From the NCBI GenBank assembly GCA_045125245.1, contig JBGVNF010000063.1, forward strand, positions 50,708 to 114,707: a stretch of 64,000 bases of DNA, written 5' to 3'. This DNA is from SVEL01 sp045125245 (GTDB taxonomy: Bacteria > Bacillota > Clostridia > Lachnospirales > Lachnospiraceae). The notes beneath the pieces were generated by a model. It saw only the letters and a list, made by a program, of their open reading frames with translations, did no database searches and was not told the DNA's origin. The position numbers and the translations under genes are program-made. Numbering within the stretch: position 1 is the stretch's first letter; every line of letters begins with the position of its first letter. Below are positions 27,701 to 35,462 of this stretch, in pieces.

Positions 27701-29270
27701 AAATGCCTATGTGGGAGGCGCAGGTTGTGATATGCCTGATGCTAATTGCCCAGAATGTGGCGAGCCGCTTGTTAAGGCTGGCTTTGACATTCCATTTGAA
27801 ACATTCCTTGGATTTAAGGGTAATAAGGAGCCAGATATCGATCTTAACTTCTCAGGTGAGTATCAAAGTAAGGCTCACGCTTATACAGAGGTTATCTTTG
27901 GTAAGGGACAAACCTTTAGAGCTGGTACCATAGGTACATTGGCGGAAAAGACAGCATTTGGATATGTTAAGCATTATTTTAATGAAAAGGGTATTCCGAA
28001 GCGTGCTTGTGAGATAGAACGTATTGCAAAGGGATGCGTAGATGTAAGAAGAACTACGGGACAGCACCCTGGTGGTATCATTGTGCTTCCATATGGAGAT
28101 GAAATTTATAAGTTTACTCCGGTACAGCATCCAGCTAATGATATGACAACCAAGACTATTACAACACATTTCGATTACCATTCAATCGACCATAATCTAC
28201 TTAAGCTTGATATACTTGGACACGATGATCCGACCATGATTCGTATGCTTGAGGATTTGACAGGAATTGATGCAACTACAATTCCACTAGATAACCAGGA
28301 GGTTATGTCATTGTTCAAAAGTCCTGCGGCTCTTGGTCTTACACCGGCAGATTTAGATGGATGTAGACTTGGTTCTCTTGGTATTCCAGAGTTTGGAACA
28401 GACTTTGTTATCCAGATGCTTGTGGATACACAACCAAATACATTCTCGGATTTAGTTAGAATTTCAGGATTATCACATGGTACTGACGTGTGGCTTGGAA
28501 ATGCGCAAGCTCTTATAGAGCAGGGGCATGCAACTATTTCTACAGCTATATGTACAAGAGATGATATTATGACATATCTTATCAATAAAGGTATGGATAA
28601 GGAATTATCATTTACTATAATGGAATCAGTACGTAAGGGTAAAGGTCTTAAGGAGGAATGGGAGCCACTTATGCTTGAAGCAGGAGTTCCTGAGTGGTAT
28701 ATTTGGTCTTGTAAAAAGATTAAGTATATGTTCCCTAAGGCTCATGCGGCAGCATACGTTATGATGGCTTACAGAATTGCATACTTTAAAGTATTTTATC
28801 CATTGGCATATTATGCGGCATACTTTAGTATCAGAGCTAAAGCATTTAGTTACGAAATAATGTGTCAGGGTAAGGACAAGCTTATGTATTTTATGAATGA
28901 ATACAAGAAAAAGGCAGAGCTTGGAACTATAAGTAACAAAGAAGCTGATTCATTGAGTGATATGAAGATTGTTCTTGAGATGTATGCAAGAGGATATGAG
29001 TTTTCTAAGATAGATATTTATAAATCTCATTCCAATAGATTTCAGATAATAGATGGTAAATTATTGCCGTCTTTAAATACTATAGATGGCTTGGGCGACA
29101 ACTCCGCAGTAGCAGTTGTGGAAGCGGCCAAGGAAGGTAAATTCTTGTCAAAGGATGATTTTAGACAGAGAACTAAGGTAAGTACTACTAACATTGAACT
29201 TATGAGTGATTTGGGATTGTTTGGTGACTTGCCTGATAGTAATCAGTTGTCTTTATTTGATTTTGTATAG
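24735..29270 (+). CDS. polC: DNA polymerase III PolC
   Basis: 1511 residues; the Gram-positive replicative polymerase with built-in proofreading. Domains in order: an N-terminal tau-binding region, a low-complexity Lys/Asn/Ser/Glu insert (about 185-265), an OB fold, a PHP domain (HCH at 396-398, TDHGN), an inserted DEDDh exonuclease (DIETTG from Asp493; GAHN-equivalent VAHNAEFD; HHRAVDDA), a zinc finger (Cys976, Cys979, Cys1005, Cys1008) and the palm with catalytic PDIDLNFSG (Asp1034, Asp1036). It is somewhat longer than the roughly 1440 residues of Bacillus because of the N-terminal insert. The start ATG follows AAGAAGGGTGAG. Confidence 0.97.
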   Translation: MERRFFSVFPDLKLNRELTELFSLVEVNKIATNRDKSSIRIYIFSTRLIDKKTLQYVESQIEEQLFKNLNISVFFVEKFKLSEQYNLENLFEIYHESIMAEVKSKGMILANMLRRADCTFEGANLDIRIEETALNLEKENELRELLVSIFTERCGLPANITFSYKEQEDSKYRKQSDKKMELEIAAIVDRIKENEESAPENKQNDDNSTAKDNKEDGKALENKSEDSSQKSQNAPKETKENKAPQQKSSGFDNKNGYYRREKAQTREENPDVIYGRSFDGDMTEIVNVTGESGEVIIHGQIITVETREIRGERTIVMFTISDFTDTIKAKIFMKNDQLLEVMEGIKKGVFVKLKGMALLDTYDKEVGINSVVGIMKAKDWRVPRMDTSVEKRVELHCHTKMSDMDGVSSATSLIEQAVKWGHKAIAITDHGNVQGFTDALHGIDNIKFKYKKEGKELDFKVLYGVEAYIVDDLKESVTNSKGQSLDGSFVVFDIETTGFSAIYDKIIEIGAVKVEKGVITERFSRFVNPQRPIPYRIEELTKINDSMVMDADTIDKVLPEFLEFVKDSVLVAHNAEFDMSFIMHNATALGYEYDFTYADTVTLARALIPTIGKYKLDNVAKALNIPLENHHRAVDDAGCTARIFEKFVEMLKEREIYNLDELNVFCKPSVETIRKMPTHHAIIIATSEVGRINLYRIVSESHLTYFARNPRIPKSLFIENREGLIIGSACEAGELYQAVFGGKNDAEIARLVNFYDYLEIQPLGNNMFMVDKEEATVEDLIEVNKRIVKLGEMFDKPVVATCDVHFLNPEDEVYRRIIMYNKGFSDADKQAPLYLRTTEEMLEEFKYLGADKAWEVVITNPNKIADMCDNISPVHPDKAAPVIPNSDQMLRDICYNKAHEMYGENLPEVVVERLERELNSIISNGFAVMYIIAQKLVWKSVEDGYLVGSRGSVGSSFVATMSGITEVNPLKPHYYCKKCHYSEFDSERVNAYVGGAGCDMPDANCPECGEPLVKAGFDIPFETFLGFKGNKEPDIDLNFSGEYQSKAHAYTEVIFGKGQTFRAGTIGTLAEKTAFGYVKHYFNEKGIPKRACEIERIAKGCVDVRRTTGQHPGGIIVLPYGDEIYKFTPVQHPANDMTTKTITTHFDYHSIDHNLLKLDILGHDDPTMIRMLEDLTGIDATTIPLDNQEVMSLFKSPAALGLTPADLDGCRLGSLGIPEFGTDFVIQMLVDTQPNTFSDLVRISGLSHGTDVWLGNAQALIEQGHATISTAICTRDDIMTYLINKGMDKELSFTIMESVRKGKGLKEEWEPLMLEAGVPEWYIWSCKKIKYMFPKAHAAAYVMMAYRIAYFKVFYPLAYYAAYFSIRAKAFSYEIMCQGKDKLMYFMNEYKKKAELGTISNKEADSLSDMKIVLEMYARGYEFSKIDIYKSHSNRFQIIDGKLLPSLNTIDGLGDNSAVAVVEAAKEGKFLSKDDFRQRTKVSTTNIELMSDLGLFGDLPDSNQLSLFDFV

Positions 29271-29285
29271 TATAGGAGAAGCAAA

Positions 29286-30308
29286 ATGGGTGAATTAAAA
29301 GCTATAGTTGGTAAAAATAAGGTAAGAGAAGAACAACTACGAAGAGAGCGTGCGGCAGAAGCCAAGCGTAAAAAGGAATTGATGGAAAAGCGCAAGAAGA
29401 TGAAGAAAATCAGATTCGTAGCTGTATGGACAGCTTTGATTTTTGGAGTTCTTACAGGTGGAATCCTTCTTATCAATGGTTTAATGGGTGTACTTGATAA
29501 AGGTCCAACTGATAAGGAGGAAATCACTACAGAAGTAGCAAATAGTCCAGTTGATACAAGTGTTTATGTATTTACAAGTAAAATGTATAAATACGATCAT
29601 TCAGACGAAATACTTAATCGCTTTACAAATGTTAAGGTTTCTAATGAAGCATTGACAGAGAAAATAGATTTTATCTTGGAACATAAGGAGGCATATCCAG
29701 AGAATCTTCTTAAACTAGTAGCAAAGTGTCCAGATGCAATTGATTTTGCATTGGAATATCCTTTTAAAAAGGGCGATGATACTTTGGTGGTAGATTTATC
29801 AGCAGAGTATGCAGAAGGAGAGATACCTTATCTTATGCAGTGGGATTCTAGATGGGGATATGTTGAATATGGTGTAGAAACTATTGCTTTGGATGGTTGT
29901 GGACCTACATGCCTTTCTATGGTAGCTATAGGCCTTACTGGAAATACAAGATGGACACCGATTAGAATAGCAAATATGGCTATGGAAAATGAATATTATG
30001 TAGAAGGCAAGGGCACAGCATGGAAGCTTATGCATGAAGGCTGTGAAGCTATGGGACTTACTGCAAAAGAGGTTCCTTTGGCGGAAAAAGTTATGAGCGC
30101 AGAGGTTAATGCTGGCCGACCTATTATAGCTAGTATGGCACCAGGAGATTTTACTGATGCAGGACATTTTATTGTAATCGTAAGTTATAAAGATGGATTG
30201 TTTTATGTGAATGATCCAAATAGTAAGGAGAATACCCAGATTGGGTGGCCTTATGAGAGAATAAAGACACAGATAAAGAATATGTGGTCATATAAGGTTG
30301 CGGAATAA
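29286..30308 (+). CDS. Membrane-anchored C39-like cysteine peptidase
   Basis: 340 residues: a highly charged cytoplasmic N-terminus (residues 1-40, Arg/Lys/Glu), one membrane helix (about 42-66), and an external Peptidase_C39_2 type domain. Catalytic residues appear intact: Cys205 in DGCGPTCLSM, His294 in GHFIVI and Asp310 in NDPNS. The substrate is unknown. It follows polC by 15 nt and is likely cotranscribed; a role in wall or surface protein processing is inference. Confidence 0.82.
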   Translation: MGELKAIVGKNKVREEQLRRERAAEAKRKKELMEKRKKMKKIRFVAVWTALIFGVLTGGILLINGLMGVLDKGPTDKEEITTEVANSPVDTSVYVFTSKMYKYDHSDEILNRFTNVKVSNEALTEKIDFILEHKEAYPENLLKLVAKCPDAIDFALEYPFKKGDDTLVVDLSAEYAEGEIPYLMQWDSRWGYVEYGVETIALDGCGPTCLSMVAIGLTGNTRWTPIRIANMAMENEYYVEGKGTAWKLMHEGCEAMGLTAKEVPLAEKVMSAEVNAGRPIIASMAPGDFTDAGHFIVIVSYKDGLFYVNDPNSKENTQIGWPYERIKTQIKNMWSYKVAE

Positions 30309-30314
30309 ATGGTG

Positions 30315-30341
30315 TTAGCACTCGTGTTAAATGAGTGCTAA
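30315..30341 (+). promoter_or_regulatory. CIRCE element (HrcA operator)
   Basis: A perfect TTAGCACTC - 9 nt - GAGTGCTAA, identical to the CIRCE consensus. HrcA binds it to repress chaperone genes. It is followed by five T, so in RNA it could also act as a terminator for the polC operon. It lies between the C39 peptidase and htpG. Confidence 0.95.
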
Positions 30342-30348
30342 TTTTTGC

Positions 30349-30377
30349 TTGACTTTTTAGGTTCATAGATTTAATAT
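30349..30377 (+). promoter_or_regulatory. htpG: htpG promoter adjacent to CIRCE
   Basis: TTGACT (30349-30354), 17-bp spacer, TAATAT (30372-30377). The -35 begins 7 nt after CIRCE, so the operator abuts the promoter on its upstream side rather than lying in the leader as is usual. Confidence 0.65.
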
Positions 30378-30398
30378 AGTGTATAGTGAAAAAAGATA

Positions 30399-30424
30399 AT
30401 CGTAGCTGCAAAATCAACTACGAT
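30399..30424 (+). repeat. Inverted repeat in htpG leader
   Basis: ATCGTAG / CTACGAT, a 7-bp stem with a 12-nt loop, in the predicted 5' untranslated region of htpG. No T run follows. It could stabilise the message; function unknown. Confidence 0.5.
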
Positions 30425-30477
30425 ATATAGAGTTTTATAGCTCACATTAGAATTATGTAAAAAGGAGATGTTTTAAA

Positions 30478-32475
30478 ATGGGACAGCATGGAAGTCTTTC
30501 AATTAACAGCGAAAATATTTTTCCAATTATTAAGAAGTGGTTATATTCAGACCATGATATATTTTTTAGAGAGTTGATATCAAATGGTTGTGATGCCATT
30601 ACTAAGCTTAAGAAGCTTGAGATTATGGGTGAGTATCAGCTTCCAGATGATAATAAGTTTAAGGTTGAGGTTATCGTAAATGATAAGGAGAAGACTTTAA
30701 CTTTTATCGATAATGGTTTAGGTATGACAGCTGATGAAGTAAATGAATACATTAACCAGATTGCATTTTCAGGTGCTACTGCATTTATGGAGCAGTATAA
30801 GGACAAGGCTAGTGAGGAGCAGATTATCGGACACTTTGGTCTTGGTTTCTATTCGGCATTTATGGTAGCTGATAAGGTTACTATCGATACACTTTCATAT
30901 AAGGAAGGCTCTACACCAGTTCATTGGGAATGTGATGGTGGTACAGAGTATGATATGAAGGATGGCGAAAGAAAAGAACGCGGTACAAAGATTACTCTTT
31001 TCTTAAATGAAGATAGCTTAGAGTTTGCCAACGAATACAGAGCAAGAGAGGTTATTAAGAAGTACTGTTCATTTATGCCTACAGAGATTTATCTTACAAA
31101 TCCTAATGCAGAGGAGCAGTATGAGACAATCGAACCATCTGAAGTATTAGATACAGATAAAGTAGTAGAAACAATTGTAGAGCCAGAGAAGACAGAAGAG
31201 AAGGAAAATGAGGACGGTACAAAGGAGACAGTTGTCGTAGAGCCTTCAAAGACTATGACAAAGATTGTTAAGCGTCCAGTTGCTCTCAATGATACAACTC
31301 CACTTTGGGCAAAGCATCCTAATGATTGCACAGAGGAAGAATACAAGGATTTCTATAGAAAGGTGTTTAACGATTTTAAGGAGCCACTTTTCTGGATTCA
31401 CCTTAATATGGATTATCCATTTAACTTAAAGGGTATCTTATATTTCCCTAAGATTAATAATGAATATGAGAGCATCGAAGGAACAATTAAACTCTACAAT
31501 AACCAGGTATTTATCGCTGATAATATCAAGGAAGTTATACCAGAGTTCTTAATGCTTCTTAAGGGTGTAATCGATTGTCCAGACCTTCCACTTAATGTAT
31601 CAAGAAGTGCATTGCAGAATGATGGTTTCGTTAAGAAGATTGCTGATTACATTACAAAGAAGGTTGCAGATAAGCTTTCTGGTATGTGTAAGACAGATAA
31701 GGAAAATTATGAGAAGTACTGGGATGATATCAATCCATTTATCAAGTTTGGTTGCTTGAAGGATGAGAAGTTCTGCGAGAAGATGAATGATTACATCCTC
31801 TTTAAGAATCTTGAGGATAAGTATCTCACACTTCCAGAGTGCCTTGAGAAGAATAAGGAAAAGCATGAGAATACTGTATTCTATGTAACAGATGAAGTGG
31901 CTCAGGGACAGTATATAAAGATGTTCAAGGATGAAGGTATGGATGCTGTTATCTTAAAGCATACAATCGATCAGCCATTCATCACACAGCTTGAGCAGAA
32001 GAACGAAGGTGTTAAGTTCTTAAGAATTGATGCAGACTTAACAGATAACTTTAAGGAAGATTCAGGCGAAGTTTCAGAGGAAACAAAGGCTGTTTATGAT
32101 AAGCTTACAGATTTATTCAAGAAGTCTTTAGGCAACGATAAGCTTGAAATTAAGGTTGAGAAGCTTAAGAATGAAAGTATCTCATCTATGGTAACACTTT
32201 CAGAGGAAAGCCGCCGCATGCAGGATATGATGAAGATGTATGGTATGATGGGAATGGGTATGGACCCTTCTATGTTTGGTCCAAGCCTTACACTTGTACT
32301 TAACGCAAACAATTCACTGGTTAAGTATCTTATGGATAACACAGAGTCAGAGAATGCAGGTCTCTTCTGCGAGCAGCTATATGATTTAGCAGTGTTACAG
32401 CATGAACAGTTAAAGCCAGAAGCAATGCATAAGTTTGTTGAGAGAAGTAATAAGATAATGATGTTGCTTGTGTAG
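30478..32475 (+). CDS. htpG: Molecular chaperone HtpG (Hsp90)
   Basis: A 665-residue bacterial Hsp90. The GHKL ATPase domain has ELISNGCDAITKL, DNGLGMT and GHFGLGFYSAFMVA. A charged insert (about 210-262, rich in Glu, Lys, Val, Thr) sits between the N and middle domains, longer than in E. coli HtpG. DVPLNVSR-type segment LPLNVSRSALQND is present. Ribosome-binding site AAGGAGATG. Preceded by CIRCE, so predicted to be HrcA-controlled, unlike htpG of Bacillus subtilis. Confidence 0.96.
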   Translation: MGQHGSLSINSENIFPIIKKWLYSDHDIFFRELISNGCDAITKLKKLEIMGEYQLPDDNKFKVEVIVNDKEKTLTFIDNGLGMTADEVNEYINQIAFSGATAFMEQYKDKASEEQIIGHFGLGFYSAFMVADKVTIDTLSYKEGSTPVHWECDGGTEYDMKDGERKERGTKITLFLNEDSLEFANEYRAREVIKKYCSFMPTEIYLTNPNAEEQYETIEPSEVLDTDKVVETIVEPEKTEEKENEDGTKETVVVEPSKTMTKIVKRPVALNDTTPLWAKHPNDCTEEEYKDFYRKVFNDFKEPLFWIHLNMDYPFNLKGILYFPKINNEYESIEGTIKLYNNQVFIADNIKEVIPEFLMLLKGVIDCPDLPLNVSRSALQNDGFVKKIADYITKKVADKLSGMCKTDKENYEKYWDDINPFIKFGCLKDEKFCEKMNDYILFKNLEDKYLTLPECLEKNKEKHENTVFYVTDEVAQGQYIKMFKDEGMDAVILKHTIDQPFITQLEQKNEGVKFLRIDADLTDNFKEDSGEVSEETKAVYDKLTDLFKKSLGNDKLEIKVEKLKNESISSMVTLSEESRRMQDMMKMYGMMGMGMDPSMFGPSLTLVLNANNSLVKYLMDNTESENAGLFCEQLYDLAVLQHEQLKPEAMHKFVERSNKIMMLLV

Positions 32476-32527
32476 GATGGAAATTAGTTAGTTAATCATT
32501 TGTTAATTTATGTATTTATTGAAGTCA

Positions 32528-32580
32528 ATATCTCCCGCTTAAGGCGGGAGATATATGATATATTTTTCTTTTTTTATTTT
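32528..32580 (+). terminator. Terminator after htpG
   Basis: A perfect 11-bp stem ATATCTCCCGC / GCGGGAGATAT (32528-32554) with a 5-nt loop, followed about 10 nt later by a T-rich tract. It marks the boundary between the core genes and the accessory island. Confidence 0.75.
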
Positions 32581-32628
32581 TGTAAATCAAATTTGTTAAT
32601 TAAACCCCTAATTTTAATAATTGAATAT

Positions 32629-32941
32629 GAGAAATGTGGCAAGGAGGAAGCTATATCTCTACCTAAAGAGAGAAAAAAGCTTTAATGGTAAGAGAGGATG
32701 TGTCACGGAGGAAACTAAATCTCTACCTAAAGTTAGAAAAAAGCTTCAATGGTAAGAGAAAAAGTGACATGGAGGAAACTAAATCTCTACCTAAAGCTAG
32801 AAAAAAACAAGAAAGGTAAGAGAAAAGGTGACACGGAGGAAGTTATATCTCTACCTAAAGCTAGAAAAAAGCAAGAAAGGTAAGAGAAAATGTGTAACAG
32901 AGGAAACTATATCTCTATCTAAACCGAGGAAAAATAAAAAA
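32629..32941 (+). repeat. Five 64-bp tandem repeats
   Basis: Five copies begin (at GAGGAA) at 32644, 32708, 32772, 32836 and 32900, exactly 64 bp apart; the last is shortened and diverged. Each unit has a Shine-Dalgarno-like GGAGGAA, then TCTCTACC, an AGAAAAAAG tract and GGTAAGAGA, so TCTC-TACC can pair with GGTA-GAGA with one bulged A. The period is not a multiple of three, yet each copy encodes the same short peptide pattern (EE-x-x-SLPK-x-RKK) closed by a stop in copies 1-4. Copy 5 runs in frame into the next gene. No spacers, so not CRISPR. Confidence 0.92.
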
Positions 32942-32953
32942 GAGGAAGAATAT

Positions 32954-33841
32954 ATGATAAATATGATAAAAGAAGCTAAAGATGAAATAATTAGATTAGA
33001 AAAAGCTAACAAAATTATAGATAAGCAATTACAAAATTTAATGAATGTTCCAGAGGGATGCCTTAAATATCAAAATGTAAAGGGAAAGACATATTATTAT
33101 CATCAGTTTGTTGAAACAGAAAATGAAATATTAAAGAATAGTAATAAATATAATACAAATACTGCAGATAATAATGATATTAGCAAGGTCAAAATTGAAT
33201 ATATAAAGAGAGATTCAACATTAGCAAAAGAATTAGCTAATAAACAGTATTATACAAAACTAAGGGTAGCTGTTACCAATAACCTTAACCAACTAAAAAG
33301 ATTCATCAACAAATATCAAGAAAATAAAATAGACGAAATATATGATTCTTTAAGTGACGAAAGAAAAAGACTTGTTACACCACTACAATTAAGTATAAAG
33401 GAACCGGTTAGAATCTGGGATGAGGAAGAATATGAAAAGAATAACAGTTACCCTGAAAATCTTCGTTATGAAACAGATCGAGGTGATTTAGTGCGTTCTA
33501 AATCAGAAGTAATAATAGCCAATATTTTGTATAAGCATAGAAAAGATATAATATATAAATATGAAAAGCCATTATCTTTAGTTATAGATGGAAGAGAAAG
33601 GCAGGTACATCCTGACTTTTCGATAATTAATGTACATACAGGAAAGATAACATATTGGGAGTATGCTGGATTAATGGATGATGCCCATTATGCAACAGAA
33701 TTTGTAAGAAAGATGAATGCTTATGTTTACAATGGTTTAATACCAGGGAAAGATGTGATAGTAAGTTATGAGACACAAGGTTTGCCACTAGATATAAAAG
33801 TTGTAAAAAAATTAGCGGAGCAAGTAAAAAATGTTTCATAA
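32954..33841 (+). CDS. PD-(D/E)XK nuclease-like protein
   Basis: 295 residues from the ATG at 32954 (GAGGA 7 nt upstream). The N-terminal half is charged and helical. The C-terminal part resembles a restriction-endonuclease-like fold: SKSE with Glu185 in a helix, HPDFSI with Asp221 on a strand, and YWEYAG with Glu236, but no lysine in the usual E-x-K position. Similar proteins of unknown role occur in gut Firmicutes. It lies immediately downstream of the tandem repeats and before the hsd locus. It could alternatively be a mobile-element remnant nuclease. Very A-rich codons compared with the core genes. Confidence 0.68.
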   Translation: MINMIKEAKDEIIRLEKANKIIDKQLQNLMNVPEGCLKYQNVKGKTYYYHQFVETENEILKNSNKYNTNTADNNDISKVKIEYIKRDSTLAKELANKQYYTKLRVAVTNNLNQLKRFINKYQENKIDEIYDSLSDERKRLVTPLQLSIKEPVRIWDEEEYEKNNSYPENLRYETDRGDLVRSKSEVIIANILYKHRKDIIYKYEKPLSLVIDGRERQVHPDFSIINVHTGKITYWEYAGLMDDAHYATEFVRKMNAYVYNGLIPGKDVIVSYETQGLPLDIKVVKKLAEQVKNVS

Positions 33842-33909
33842 AAACTAAAAAGTTATAGCAATATATAGAAAAATAAAGTCTAATATGATAAAATTATAGT
33901 AATTGTGAG

Positions 33910-33938
33910 TTGTATGATGTCGTAAAGAAGATTATAAA
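33910..33938 (+). promoter_or_regulatory. Probable hsdM promoter
   Basis: TTGTAT (33910-33915), 17-bp spacer, TATAAA (33933-33938), giving a leader of about 50 nt before hsdM. Confidence 0.45.
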
Positions 33939-33995
33939 GTATATAGGGACTTTGTACGCAATAATTGATATATTTATAATAAAGGAGAAGAAGAG

Positions 33996-35459
33996 ATGAT
34001 AACAGGCGAATTAAGAAATAAGATTGATGGTATATGGGATATTTTTTGGTCTAGTGGTATGACAAATCCTTTAACTGTTATTGAGCAGATTACATATTTA
34101 ATGTTTGTTAAGATTTTAGATGATAATGAACTTCGTAAAGAAGCTAATGCAGCAGCTTTTGATATGCCAGTTTTAGATCCGATATTTGATGAAAATCATC
34201 AAAATTGTAGATGGAGCAACTTCAAACACTATGAAGCTGATGCAATGTTTAAGAATATGATTGATAAAGTATTTCCATTTATTAAAAATGAGCTTAGTGA
34301 TGGCAAGGATACTGCTTTTGCAAGATATATGAAGGATGCAATATTTATGGTGCCTACAGCACGTGTGTTATTAAAAGTTGTGGACGCTCTAGATAGTCTT
34401 GATTTGAATAATAAAGATATAATGGGTGATGTATACGAGTACTTGTTATCACAGATTGCACAGAGTGGTACAAACGGTCAGTTCCGTACACCACGACACA
34501 TAATAAATATGATAGTTGAACTTATGCAGCCAACGATTGAAGATAGTATTTGTGATCCAGCAATGGGTTCAGCAGGATTCATATGTTCGGCAGCGGCTTA
34601 TGTATCAGAACATTACAAGAATGAATTGATTAAAACAGAAAATAAGAAGCACTATACAACTACAATGTTTTCAGGATTTGATACAGACCAAACTATGCTT
34701 CGAATTGGCGCTATGAATATGATGCTTCACGGAGTTGAAGCGCCAAATATTACATGGTGTGATTCGCTTTCGGAAGATAATACAAACAGAGAACAGTATT
34801 CGCTTATTATGGCAAATCCACCATTTACAGGTAGTCTTGATAAAGAAACTATAGCAAAGGATTTAACAGCAGTTGCAGCAACAAAGAAGACAGAACTGTT
34901 ATTTATGGCTTTATTCTTAAAAGCACTTAAAATAGGTGGACGTTGTGCGTCAATAGTACCTGATGGAGTTCTTTTTGGTTCATCAAAGGCACACAAATCT
35001 ATACGTAAGGAATTAGTAGATAATAATAGATTAGAGGCTGTCATATCAATGCCTTCAGGTGTATTTAAACCATATGCAGGAGTATCTACAGCGATTGTAA
35101 TATTCACTAAAACAGGGAATGGTGGAACAGATAAGGTATGGTTTTATGATATGAAAGCTGATGGATATTCATTGGATGATAAGAGAAGCCCTATTGAAGC
35201 CAATGATATACCGGATATTATCGAAAGATTTCATAATTTAGATAAAGAAGCAGACAGAACAAGAAAAGAACAGAGTTTCTTTGTAGACAAAGATGAAATT
35301 GTATCAAATGACTATGATCTTTCTATCAATAAATATAAAGAAGTGGAATATGTAGCAGTAGAGTATCCGCCTACAAGTGAAATAATGGCAGAGATAAAAA
35401 TGCTTCAGAAGAAAATAGACGAAGAGATGGTTGAATTAGATAAATTGTTGGGATTGTAG
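33996..35459 (+). CDS. hsdM: Type I restriction-modification methyltransferase subunit HsdM
   Basis: 487 residues. HsdM methylates adenine at the site chosen by HsdS, using SAM. The SAM-binding motif is DPAMGSAGF and the catalytic N6-adenine motif is NPPFTG. The N-terminal helical domain (IEQITYLMFVKILDD) is typical. The ribosome-binding site is AAAGGAG. It is first in the operon; only 3 nt separate it from the SIR2-like gene, which is not a usual hsd partner. Confidence 0.95.
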   Translation: MITGELRNKIDGIWDIFWSSGMTNPLTVIEQITYLMFVKILDDNELRKEANAAAFDMPVLDPIFDENHQNCRWSNFKHYEADAMFKNMIDKVFPFIKNELSDGKDTAFARYMKDAIFMVPTARVLLKVVDALDSLDLNNKDIMGDVYEYLLSQIAQSGTNGQFRTPRHIINMIVELMQPTIEDSICDPAMGSAGFICSAAAYVSEHYKNELIKTENKKHYTTTMFSGFDTDQTMLRIGAMNMMLHGVEAPNITWCDSLSEDNTNREQYSLIMANPPFTGSLDKETIAKDLTAVAATKKTELLFMALFLKALKIGGRCASIVPDGVLFGSSKAHKSIRKELVDNNRLEAVISMPSGVFKPYAGVSTAIVIFTKTGNGGTDKVWFYDMKADGYSLDDKRSPIEANDIPDIIERFHNLDKEADRTRKEQSFFVDKDEIVSNDYDLSINKYKEVEYVAVEYPPTSEIMAEIKMLQKKIDEEMVELDKLLGL

Positions 35460-35462
35460 AAT

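Noticed and set aside
27703..27933. Plus-strand frame inside polC
   Set aside because: Out-of-frame shadow of the PolC zinc-finger and palm region.
32500..32685. 61-residue open frame after htpG
   Set aside because: It runs through the terminator hairpin and into repeat 1 and has no ribosome-binding site.
32629..32941. CRISPR array
   Set aside because: The repeats are head-to-tail without variable spacers, and no cas genes are present.
32828..32953. Longer GTG start for the PD-(D/E)XK-like gene
   Set aside because: The extension is made of the tandem repeats and lacks conserved protein features; the ATG at 32954 has the proper ribosome-binding site.
33952..33980. TTGTAC-17-TATAAT before hsdM
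   Set aside because: Good match, but the start point would fall in the ribosome-binding site, leaving almost no leader; the promoter at 33910-33938 fits better.
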